Shown here piece by piece: positions 1-5,632 of a stretch of 5,632 bases of DNA; the first letter of the stretch is position 1, and every line of letters begins with the position of its first letter. The notes beneath the pieces are model-generated. The model was not told the DNA's origin, searched no databases, and was given only the letters and a program-made list of their open reading frames with translations. The translations under genes and the position numbers were made by a program. The stretch is from an uncultured Erysipelotrichaceae bacterium (GTDB taxonomy: Bacteria; Bacillota_I; Bacilli_A; Erysipelotrichales; Erysipelotrichaceae), in contig CALBJM010000002.1 in the NCBI GenBank assembly GCA_937893225.1, positions 1-5,632 on the forward strand, read 5' to 3'.

Positions 1-340
1 CATCACGGAACGCAAAAAAATCAGCTCCGCAGTGATTAAATACACCATCTAAAAGAATGGAAATATTTTCGGCATGGAGTTGATCACAAACTTCTTTGAA
101 GTCTTCATTTGTACCTAGTCGACAGTCAATTTTTGTGTAGTCACGTGTGTCGTACCCGTGTCGATCACTTTCAAATACAGGATTAAATAGAATAGATGTG
201 ATACCTAACTTGGAAAAGTGTGGAATCCATTTGTTGATTTTGCATATACGGTGTTGTAATATACCATCATTTTCTTTAGGTGCACCACAAAATCCTAATG
301 GATATATTTGATAAATGATTTGGTTGAAATGCATGGTCAT
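1..340 (-). CDS. Alpha-amylase-family (GH13) glycosidase, N-terminal part, runs off the left edge
   Basis: The first 113 residues of a glycoside hydrolase family 13 enzyme are visible; the C-terminal part lies beyond base 1. The N-terminus reads MTMHFNQIIYQIYPLGFCGA, the usual first beta strand of the catalytic TIM barrel (xxxYQIYPxGF). It is followed by NPVFESDRHGYDT (about 53-65), IDCRLGTNEDF (71-81) and the GH13 conserved region I DGVFNH at 98-103. The catalytic nucleophile and acid/base residues lie further on and cannot be seen. By family knowledge it hydrolyses or transfers alpha-glucosidic bonds; the cyclomaltodextrinase/neopullulanase-like group is my best guess, but the exact substrate cannot be told. 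No signal peptide is seen, so it is probably cytoplasmic. The start at 340 overlaps the nudC stop as ATGA and has GAAGGG (346-351) five bases upstream; a second ATG at 334 is a less likely alternative. It is probably co-transcribed with and translationally coupled to nudC. Confidence 0.88.
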   Translation of the reverse strand, partial: MTMHFNQIIYQIYPLGFCGAPKENDGILQHRICKINKWIPHFSKLGITSILFNPVFESDRHGYDTRDYTKIDCRLGTNEDFKEVCDQLHAENISILLDGVFNHCGADFFAFRD

Positions 341-1143
341 AGTTTCCCTTCTAAGTAATTGTGAATCATTTCAGAAGTGATGCTGGCAGAGTCATGAGGG
401 TCAATAAACGAGTCATTTTGTGTGACCCATTCTGCAGTTTTTAATTCTTCATGATCGAGTTTAATAGATTGATTGCCCTTAGCAATAGCGGTAAAAGAAA
501 CAATCAGAGAGGATGAATATCCCCAAGGTTGATTTTTATAGTAGTGTAGTTCCTCGATGTCTAATCCAGTTTCTTCTTTTGCTTCTCGTTTGGCAGCTTC
601 TTCTAGTGTTTCTCCAATTTCAACAAATCCAGCGACAAGGGCGTATTTTGTATATGCCGCATGTGCATATTTTGTAACTAACAATTGATTTTTTTCGTTT
701 ATAATTGCCACAATAACAACTGGATTGATCCTTGGATAAATCAAATTTCCGCACTTAGTGCAGCGTAAAGCTCTTTCTTTTGTATCATCCAACAACGTTG
801 CACCACATCTACCACAATATTGATTGTTGCGATACCAGTCATATAAGTGCCAACCAGTTATTCCCGCAAAAGCGATTTGTTGTGGTTCGTATTTTCTAAG
901 TGTTTGAATATCTAATGAAATGGGATGCATGAACATAAGATCAGCTAGAAAAAAAGCAGTATCGTCAATGGTGAATAAAAAACGATAAGAAATATTTTTT
1001 GGAAGATCTTCATAAACATATGGGGTTTGATCTTTTTTTAACAAAATATTTCTTCCATCATATGAAAGAAATATATCTCCAACATGTGGTTTTCTTGGAC
1101 AATAGTGATTATGAAATTGATGTGGATAAATTGTTTGATACAT
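337..1143 (-). CDS. nudC: NADH pyrophosphatase / NAD-cap hydrolase, Nudix family (NudC)
   Basis: A 268-residue protein, close to the 257 residues of E. coli NudC. Domain order is a divergent N-terminal domain (1-105), a zinc ribbon with Cys110, Cys113, Cys128 and Cys131 (CGRCG...CTKCG), then the catalytic Nudix domain. The Nudix box is perfect at 172-194: G172, E178, then R186-E187-x-x-E190-E191-x-G193-L194, whose glutamates bind the catalytic metal. After it comes QPW at 205-207, the position of the SQPWPFPxS subfamily motif, here with the variant NQPWGYSSS. The family splits NAD(H) into NMN(H) and AMP and, in characterised members, removes NAD caps from RNA 5' ends. I chose the ATG at 1143 because AAAGG (1151-1155) sits seven bases upstream. 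The 52-residue upstream extension of the open frame crosses into jetA antisense and is not family-like. It is divergent from the jet operon and has no evident functional tie to it. Confidence 0.93.
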   Translation of the reverse strand: MYQTIYPHQFHNHYCPRKPHVGDIFLSYDGRNILLKKDQTPYVYEDLPKNISYRFLFTIDDTAFFLADLMFMHPISLDIQTLRKYEPQQIAFAGITGWHLYDWYRNNQYCGRCGATLLDDTKERALRCTKCGNLIYPRINPVVIVAIINEKNQLLVTKYAHAAYTKYALVAGFVEIGETLEEAAKREAKEETGLDIEELHYYKNQPWGYSSSLIVSFTAIAKGNQSIKLDHEELKTAEWVTQNDSFIDPHDSASITSEMIHNYLEGKL

Positions 1144-1150
1144 ATGATTG

Positions 1151-1155
1151 CCTTT
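1151..1155 (-). promoter_or_regulatory. Ribosome-binding site of nudC
   Basis: AAAGG on the minus strand lies seven bases before the ATG at 1143. It decides the start of nudC against the longer open frame that begins at 1299, inside jetA. Confidence 0.6.
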
Positions 1156-1165
1156 AATACGTAAT

Positions 1166-1171
1166 ATTATA
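1166..1171 (-). promoter_or_regulatory. Candidate -10 box for the nudC-GH13 unit
   Basis: A perfect TATAAT hexamer, preceded by TG, lies on the minus strand 22 bases before the nudC start. No convincing -35 (TTGACA-like) element is found 16-18 bases upstream, so the call rests on the -10 match and its place in the divergent gap. Such hexamers arise easily by chance in AT-rich DNA. Confidence 0.4.
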
Positions 1172-1199
1172 CATAAAAAAGTAAGTAAAAGAGCACTAG

Positions 1200-1205
1200 T
1201 ATAAT
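1200..1205 (+). promoter_or_regulatory. Candidate -10 box for the jet operon
   Basis: A perfect TATAAT hexamer lies on the plus strand 20 bases before the jetA start, just after a small ACTAGT palindrome. The expected -35 region is A-rich and does not match TTGACA. If this is the promoter, the 5' leader would be only about 13-15 bases, just enough to include the GAGG ribosome-binding site. Confidence 0.4.
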
Positions 1206-1214
1206 AAAGAAAAT

Positions 1215-1218
1215 GAGG
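1215..1218 (+). promoter_or_regulatory. Ribosome-binding site of jetA
   Basis: GAGG lies seven bases before the ATG at 1226 and supports that start. No other in-frame ATG is nearby, and the protein N-terminus agrees with the family. Confidence 0.7.
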
Positions 1219-1225
1219 ATAAAGA

Positions 1226-2704
1226 ATGACGGATTTTACAGAGATTATTTCAGAAACTGCATATCTTTCGGCACCAAATGCAGCACAATATCGTGTCATT
1301 ATGCGTACAATGTATACAGAAAATCAAAATTATCATGCGGATATGTATCCGACTGAAATCCTTTCTCTTGTGAAGGAACATGAAGGTTTTGCATCGTATA
1401 CTATAGTAGATTTGAAAAGTGATCTAGATCAACTTGTAAGTTGGAATAACTTGATAGCGATACAAGATCCTGGTATTGTCCATACAATAGCAGAATATAA
1501 AAATAAACAGTATCGGTATTCCATAAGCCAGCGAGCCATAGAAGTTGAAAGAATGACATTGCGCTTAGAAAATTTAGATATTGAAAAGGGTAATCTTTCA
1601 ACAAACTATTTTTTGAGAATTGAAGAAGCTTTGCGTAATGCAGAAAATATTGAACATATGTCTTTGCAGGAAGTTAATGAATGGTGGAATTTGATGAACG
1701 CTGACTATCGTGCAATGAGCGATAATTATCATGATTATCTGCAAGAATTTAATAATCCAGATTCACGCAATCTTATGCAATCTGTTGCTTTTATATTACA
1801 TAAAGATCGTTTTGTACAATATCTACGGAATTTCATCCGCCAAATGCAATTAGAAGCTAGAAAAATACGTGCATTATTAGAAAAAGTAGATATTGTTTTT
1901 GAAAGCCAAATTCTTCCAAAAATCATTGAAAGTGAATTGGCTTTACCACGTCTTTCAACGAAAACGGTAGATGAAGAAGCACTGCAGAAAGTATTTCGGA
2001 AACAATGGGTTTCTTTTGAGAGATGGTTTAAACCAATGCGTGGACAAGTTGCAGAGTGTGACAAAATTATGGAGCTGACGAATACGATCATTCGTTCCAT
2101 GATTGAAAATGCAAACATGATCGTTCAGATGAATAATTATGGTATAAGTCGAAAAGACGATTATCGACACTTTATTCAATTGTTTACGAATGTATCTAGT
2201 TTGGAAGAAGCACATTGTCTTGGTGCTCATTTATTTGGTATTCAACAAATTGAACATGTTCGTGTAAATCAAACGGTTGATGCCGAAGATGTGCGCGTTT
2301 CTGCTTTTCGACGCGAAGAAAATGTGATGGAATTAGAGTCGCATTCTAGAACGTATCGGGAAAGAAGAAGTAAAGAAGGTTTTATTGATCGTACATTTGA
2401 TAAGCAAATCGCATTTAACGAATATGAATTTGAAATGCGTAAAAGAAAAGAGTTAGTGCAAAAGTATATTCATGATGGAAAGTTATCTGTAGCAGATATG
2501 TCAGGTGTTATTCCAGAAGCTATGCGTAAGATGCTGCTGACGTGGATTTCTTTGGCAAATATGACAGTTACAAAGACTGCTAGTACAGAATTTGGACAAA
2601 AATTTCATTTGTTGAAAGAAGAAGGAACTTGTATTTTACATTGTGAAGATGGCAATCTAACGATGCCAAAATATGTATTGGAGTTTGATGATGAACGCAA
2701 TTGA
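1226..2704 (+). CDS. jetA: Wadjet type III JetA, kleisin-like subunit (TIGR02677/DUF2397 family)
   Basis: A 492-residue protein, the usual length for TIGR02677. Recognisable family stretches are YLSAPNAAQYRVIMRTMY near residues 13-30, the predicted winged-helix segment DLDQLVSWNNLIAIQDPG (67-83), the run TIAEYKNKQYRYSISQRAIEVERM (87-110), and a basic stretch SRTYRERRSKEGFIDRTFDK (374-393). Long helical segments fill about 115-300. By family knowledge JetA is the MukF/MksF-like kleisin that bridges the two heads of the JetC SMC dimer and holds JetB. The complex extrudes DNA loops and marks small circular plasmids for cleavage by JetD. It is a cytoplasmic protein with no signal or membrane segment. 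It is the first gene of the rightward unit and overlaps jetB by 14 bases, which suggests coupled translation. The family assignment was made from remembered sequence patterns, not from a profile search. Confidence 0.9.
   Translation: MTDFTEIISETAYLSAPNAAQYRVIMRTMYTENQNYHADMYPTEILSLVKEHEGFASYTIVDLKSDLDQLVSWNNLIAIQDPGIVHTIAEYKNKQYRYSISQRAIEVERMTLRLENLDIEKGNLSTNYFLRIEEALRNAENIEHMSLQEVNEWWNLMNADYRAMSDNYHDYLQEFNNPDSRNLMQSVAFILHKDRFVQYLRNFIRQMQLEARKIRALLEKVDIVFESQILPKIIESELALPRLSTKTVDEEALQKVFRKQWVSFERWFKPMRGQVAECDKIMELTNTIIRSMIENANMIVQMNNYGISRKDDYRHFIQLFTNVSSLEEAHCLGAHLFGIQQIEHVRVNQTVDAEDVRVSAFRREENVMELESHSRTYRERRSKEGFIDRTFDKQIAFNEYEFEMRKRKELVQKYIHDGKLSVADMSGVIPEAMRKMLLTWISLANMTVTKTASTEFGQKFHLLKEEGTCILHCEDGNLTMPKYVLEFDDERN
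2680..2683 (+). promoter_or_regulatory. Ribosome-binding site of jetB, inside jetA
   Basis: GGAG within the last codons of jetA lies seven bases before the ATG at 2691 and only four before the ATG at 2688. It therefore favours 2691. The ATG at 2673 lies upstream of this site and cannot use it. Confidence 0.6.
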
Positions 2705-3836
2705 AACGCTTTTAGATAGATATTGGATCATTAAAGAAAAAGATAAGGAACTATACTATCAGCTCAAGCATGATTTAGACAATAAAAGTATGCAAAAATT
2801 TATCCGTGAGAAACTTGGGTGGAAATTCATTCACACAGAACATTTTTTAAAGCTAGAAAAAGTTCCTGCACATGCTGAACCCTTCATGGGCATACAGTCT
2901 TTTACAGAAATACGGGATTATTGCTTTTTGTGTTCTATTTTAATGTTTTTGGAAGATAAAGAAGAAAATAGTCAATTTCTTTTATCTGAATTGATTCGTT
3001 ATGTTGAAGTAGTGATGAAAGACTATATGAATGTTGATTGGACGGTCTATTCGCAAAGAAAATCATTAGTAAGAGTTTTGCAATATATTGAGTCCATTGG
3101 AATACTAAGGGTCTATGAAGGAGATTCTAATGCATATTCTAATCAACAAGATAGCGAAGTGTTATATTACAACACTGGTCTTTCAAGATATTATTGCACG
3201 AATTTTACAATGGATATTTCACATGTGGAGTCATGGCGAGATTTTGAAAAGGAACAAGTTGAAGAAGTGGATGAGGATCATGGAAATGCGCGTACCAATA
3301 GGGTATATAGACAATTGATTGCTTGCCCTAATATGTATTGGAAAGAAGATAGCAGTCCTGATGCATATTATATAAAAAATAAAAAGAATAATATTGCGTA
3401 TGTCATCAATCAAAATATAGGTGGTACGTTGATTGTGAATAAACATAATGCGAGTGTTATTTTTGAAGATAAAATTCCTAGTGGGAATTATTATCCAAAA
3501 GCAAATATGTTAAACGAAATTGTTCTTCTTATTTGTCATAGAATCAAAGAAATGTATAAAGACGCAAGAAAGTTAGTAGTGCAGGATGATGATACGATTA
3601 TCGTTACCCAAACAAAATTCCAGGATATCGTTTTGTCTGTGAAAAGACAATATCAATCCCTTTTTTCTAAAGAATATCGTGAAATTGCGGATGAAAAATA
3701 TGTGTTCTTGATAAAGCAATTTATGAAAAATTGGATGATGATCCAAGAAACGGAAAATGAGATAACAATTTATCCAATTTGTGCAATTATTACCGGGAAA
3801 TATTCAAAAAATGTGGAGGAAAAAATGAATGGATGA
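2691..3836 (+). CDS. jetB: Wadjet type III JetB, KITE-like subunit (TIGR02678/DUF2398 family)
   Basis: A 381-residue protein from the chosen ATG at 2691 (MNAIETLLDR). Starts at 2688 or 2673 would add one or six residues. Family-like stretches are IREKLGWKFIHTEHFLKLEKVP (38-59), MGIQSFTEIRDYCFLCSILMFLED (66-89), the strongly conserved VDWTVYSQRKSLVRVLQYIESIGILRVYEGD (115-145) and VLYYNTGLSRYY (157-168). An acidic patch (EKEQVEEVDEDHG, 186-198) precedes NRVYRQLI (203-210). By family knowledge this is the MukE/MksE-like winged-helix KITE partner that binds the JetA kleisin and contributes to DNA holding in the JetABC complex. It overlaps jetA by 14 bases and jetC by 8 bases, so the three subunits are probably made in a coupled way. 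The frame is intact, with no missing segment apparent. Assignment is by sequence pattern and gene order. Confidence 0.88.
   Translation: MNAIETLLDRYWIIKEKDKELYYQLKHDLDNKSMQKFIREKLGWKFIHTEHFLKLEKVPAHAEPFMGIQSFTEIRDYCFLCSILMFLEDKEENSQFLLSELIRYVEVVMKDYMNVDWTVYSQRKSLVRVLQYIESIGILRVYEGDSNAYSNQQDSEVLYYNTGLSRYYCTNFTMDISHVESWRDFEKEQVEEVDEDHGNARTNRVYRQLIACPNMYWKEDSSPDAYYIKNKKNNIAYVINQNIGGTLIVNKHNASVIFEDKIPSGNYYPKANMLNEIVLLICHRIKEMYKDARKLVVQDDDTIIVTQTKFQDIVLSVKRQYQSLFSKEYREIADEKYVFLIKQFMKNWMMIQETENEITIYPICAIITGKYSKNVEEKMNG
3815..3820 (+). promoter_or_regulatory. Ribosome-binding site of jetC, inside jetB
   Basis: GGAGGA, the strongest Shine-Dalgarno match in the window, lies eight bases before the jetC ATG at 3829. 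Two out-of-frame ATGs (3825, within jetB, and 3833) are close by, but only 3829 opens the long family-like frame. Confidence 0.75.
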
Positions 3837-5616
3837 TAGATGGAAAGTCAATCGAATCGGATTGATCAATGTTTGGTTCTACGATAAAGAAATATTTGAA
3901 TTTGAAGATGGAAAACTATTATTACGTGGACAAAACGGATCAGGCAAATCTATTACAACCCAAAGCTTTGTTCCATTTATGCTTGATGGTGATCGTACGC
4001 CTTCTAGATTAGATCCTTTTGGCTCTGCAGATAGAAAAATGGATTACTATTTTCTTGGCGAAGATAAGGATGAAGGAACAGGGTATTTGTTCTTAGAATT
4101 CAAAAAAGGCGACCAATATCGTACGTTAGGTATTGGTCAAAATGCAAAACGTGGCAAGCCTATGCAATTTTGGGGATTTATTATATTGGATAATCGACGT
4201 GTTGAAAAAGACATTCGTTTTTATCGCGAGTCAGGCGATAAGATGATTCCCTATGATAAAACAGAAATGCGTAAAGTATTAGGTGAAGAAACTCCATTTA
4301 CAACTTCCCCAAGAGAATATAAAAAAATGGTTAATGAGAACTTGTTTGGCTTTGAAAATGTAGACCAATATGAACAATTGTTGCGTTTTTTGATCAAGAT
4401 ACGTTCACAAAAACTATCAGGTGTCATGAAGCCAACGCAGATTTATCAGATTTTAAATGACTCTTTACAAATCCTTAGCGATGAAGATCTTCGCCCAATG
4501 GTCGATGCTATGGAAAAAATGGATTCTATGCAAGAAACACTCGATGGTATGCGTAGAAGCTTAGTGAATGCGAATACGATTCTTCGCGAATACACACATT
4601 ATAATCGCTTTATGCTTTCTAGAAAGGCGCATAACTATATCAATGCTAAAAAGAGTTTTCAAAAATCTAATTTAAGTTACCAAAAATATATAGAAGAAGT
4701 CGCTTCTTGGAAAATAGAACAAAAAGAAAAAAATGTACTCTTAAGTTCTTTGCAACGTGAAGAAGAAACGTTACGTAAAGAAATTGAACATTTGAGTGAT
4801 TCTCGTATTGAAAACTTAGATATCAAATACCAGAATCTCAAAAAAGAATTCACGGAAAACAAAGAAAAAATCGCGAAGAAAGAAAAGCAAATTCAAGAAA
4901 AAAATGAGCAAATTTACAGAGCCGAAAGTAAAATCCGCGATATTCAAAATGAAATAGAATATATTACAACCAAAATTGATAAATACCTAAAGGACTTGGA
5001 TGCTCTACAGGAAACGATTCAAGGCGAATTCCATACATACGTGCGAGAATATATAACCAACGACAAATCTATAGATGTAAATTTTGTTCAACAACAAATT
5101 AATACATTAAAAAATCAAATTCAAGACGGTTCAAAGTTGCTTCTAAAATCAAATTCTTTAAAAGAAATCTATGAAAAAGCAGTTGCAGAAGAAAAGAAAA
5201 ATGCAGAAGAATTAACAACCCTACAAATATCTTTTCAAGAAACAGAACATAATAAAGAAGAAATGCAGGATGCAATATTGACTGAAATAGAACATCTCTT
5301 AAATAATCAATATTGGATTCCACAAAAAGAAACGATTCAAAAAGCATCAAATATCATTGAAACCTTTTCAGGCAATATAGAATATAGTGCATATCATGAT
5401 ACATTGGTGAAAGATTATGCTTCTTGTGTACAAAAACAGAACTTGACTTTGGCATCTTTACAAGCTGATTTACGTCAAATACAAAAGAAATGTGAAGAAA
5501 AACATCAAGAAATTCATACAATCCAAAATCAAAAAGAAGTTGATCCTTTGCGCGATGCAGATGCACAGAATAGTAGGCACATATTAGCTGAAGTTGGTAT
5601 GATACAATCCCACTGA
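3829..5616 (+). CDS. jetC: Wadjet type III JetC, SMC-like ATPase (TIGR02680 family), N-terminal half, truncated
   Basis: The frame holds 595 codons, under half of the roughly 1,300-1,400 residues usual for TIGR02680. The start is family-like (RWKVNRIGLINVWFYD, 4-19), followed by the Walker A P-loop GQNGSGKS at 34-41, LDPFGSADRKMDYYFLGE (61-78), GIGQNAKRGKPMQFWGF (101-117) and IRSQKL (191-196). From about 265 to 570 the sequence is charged and heptad-like, the outgoing SMC coiled coil. Residues 571-590 (VDPLRDADAQNSRHILAEVG) still resemble the conserved region of the family where members continue with GIP. Here the frame gives only MIQSH and a TGA at 5614. The hinge, return coil, ABC signature and Walker B are absent, so this product cannot form a complete ATPase head. 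By family knowledge the intact protein is the ATP-driven loop-extruding motor. The likely cause is an insertion near base 5600; a frameshift is the alternative. Confidence 0.88.
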   Translation: MDDRWKVNRIGLINVWFYDKEIFEFEDGKLLLRGQNGSGKSITTQSFVPFMLDGDRTPSRLDPFGSADRKMDYYFLGEDKDEGTGYLFLEFKKGDQYRTLGIGQNAKRGKPMQFWGFIILDNRRVEKDIRFYRESGDKMIPYDKTEMRKVLGEETPFTTSPREYKKMVNENLFGFENVDQYEQLLRFLIKIRSQKLSGVMKPTQIYQILNDSLQILSDEDLRPMVDAMEKMDSMQETLDGMRRSLVNANTILREYTHYNRFMLSRKAHNYINAKKSFQKSNLSYQKYIEEVASWKIEQKEKNVLLSSLQREEETLRKEIEHLSDSRIENLDIKYQNLKKEFTENKEKIAKKEKQIQEKNEQIYRAESKIRDIQNEIEYITTKIDKYLKDLDALQETIQGEFHTYVREYITNDKSIDVNFVQQQINTLKNQIQDGSKLLLKSNSLKEIYEKAVAEEKKNAEELTTLQISFQETEHNKEEMQDAILTEIEHLLNNQYWIPQKETIQKASNIIETFSGNIEYSAYHDTLVKDYASCVQKQNLTLASLQADLRQIQKKCEEKHQEIHTIQNQKEVDPLRDADAQNSRHILAEVGMIQSH

Positions 5617-5632
5617 AGTAGACACACGAAAT
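5600..5632. mobile_element. Possible left end of an insertion sequence (IS3-family-like inverted repeat) inside jetC
   Basis: Where JetC similarity ends, the DNA from 5600 begins with TG, has a CCC block at 5609-5611 and AGACA at 5620-5624, that is at positions 21-25. IS3-family (IS150-like) terminal repeats commonly have this pattern: TG at the tip, a C block in the middle and AGACA near position 21-25. None of the three frames across these bases gives a JetC-like continuation. The transposase, the other inverted repeat and the target duplication would lie beyond the right edge, so this is an inference from 33 bases only. Alternatives are a diverged or frameshifted jetC or an assembly junction. 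Confidence 0.35.

Noticed and set aside
1144..1299. A 52-residue N-terminal extension of nudC with a hydrophobic stretch, open in frame from base 1299
   Set aside because: It crosses the divergent gap and the start of jetA, has no family counterpart, and the ATG at 1143 has its own AAAGG site and gives a normal NudC length.
1401..2230. Minus-strand open frames opposite jetA, some over 90 codons
   Set aside because: They are antisense to a strongly family-like gene, have no recognisable domains, and are the expected by-product of AT-rich coding sequence.
2673..2690. Longer jetB start at 2673 (MYWSLM...)
   Set aside because: The good GGAG site lies downstream of this ATG and is correctly spaced for 2691; the extra residues are the jetA tail read in another frame.
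3115..3446. Short open frames on both strands within jetB
   Set aside because: They lie wholly inside jetB, show no family features and have low-complexity composition.
4677..5566. Minus-strand open frames opposite the JetC coiled coil
   Set aside because: The leucine- and phenylalanine-rich products are antisense to Lys/Glu-rich coiled-coil codons, which leave long open antisense frames by chance.
5590..5632. Programmed frameshift rescuing full-length JetC
   Set aside because: There is no slippery heptamer near the stop. The other two frames hit stops as well (TGA at 5600-5602, TAG at 5619-5621) or give no JetC-like residues.
1..5632. CRISPR arrays, tRNA or rRNA genes, riboswitches and rho-independent terminators
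   Set aside because: No regularly spaced repeats, tRNA-like arms or GC hairpins followed by T runs were seen; the only gap between genes is the 82-bp divergent region.

Overview
This window comes from a low-GC, AT-rich bacterium, most likely a member of the Bacillota. Strong purine-rich ribosome-binding sites (GAGG, GGAG, GGAGGA), tightly overlapping genes and the style of the recognised proteins all point there. An Erysipelotrichia- or Clostridia-like host is plausible, but nothing in the window fixes the genus.

The layout is two divergent transcription units separated by an 82-bp gap (1144-1225). Leftward (minus strand) lies a NudC-type NADH pyrophosphatase with a zinc ribbon and a perfect Nudix box. 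It is followed, through a 4-bp ATGA overlap, by the first 113 codons of an alpha-amylase-family (GH13) glycosidase that runs off the left edge. These look like ordinary metabolic genes.

Rightward (plus strand) lie three overlapping genes that I recognise from protein sequence as the first three genes of a type III Wadjet plasmid-defence operon: jetA (TIGR02677/DUF2397 family, kleisin-like), jetB (TIGR02678/DUF2398 family, KITE-like) and jetC (TIGR02680 family, SMC-like ATPase). Family knowledge says that JetABC forms an SMC loop-extruding complex that recognises small circular DNA, and that JetD, a TOPRIM-type nuclease normally encoded next, cleaves it. JetD is not inside this window.

The most notable point is that the jetC frame stops after 595 codons, although family members are roughly 1,300-1,400 residues. 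The head N-lobe with its Walker A motif and the outgoing coiled coil are present. The hinge, the returning coil, the ABC signature and the Walker B motif are missing. Family-like sequence ends at about residue 590 (base 5598). The DNA that follows (from about 5600) begins with TG and carries AGACA at positions 21-25, which resembles the terminal inverted repeat of an IS3-family insertion sequence. My reading is that jetC is probably interrupted by a mobile element whose body lies beyond the right edge. This is an inference from 33 bases. The system itself is a known class, not a new one; the apparent disruption is what deserves checking.
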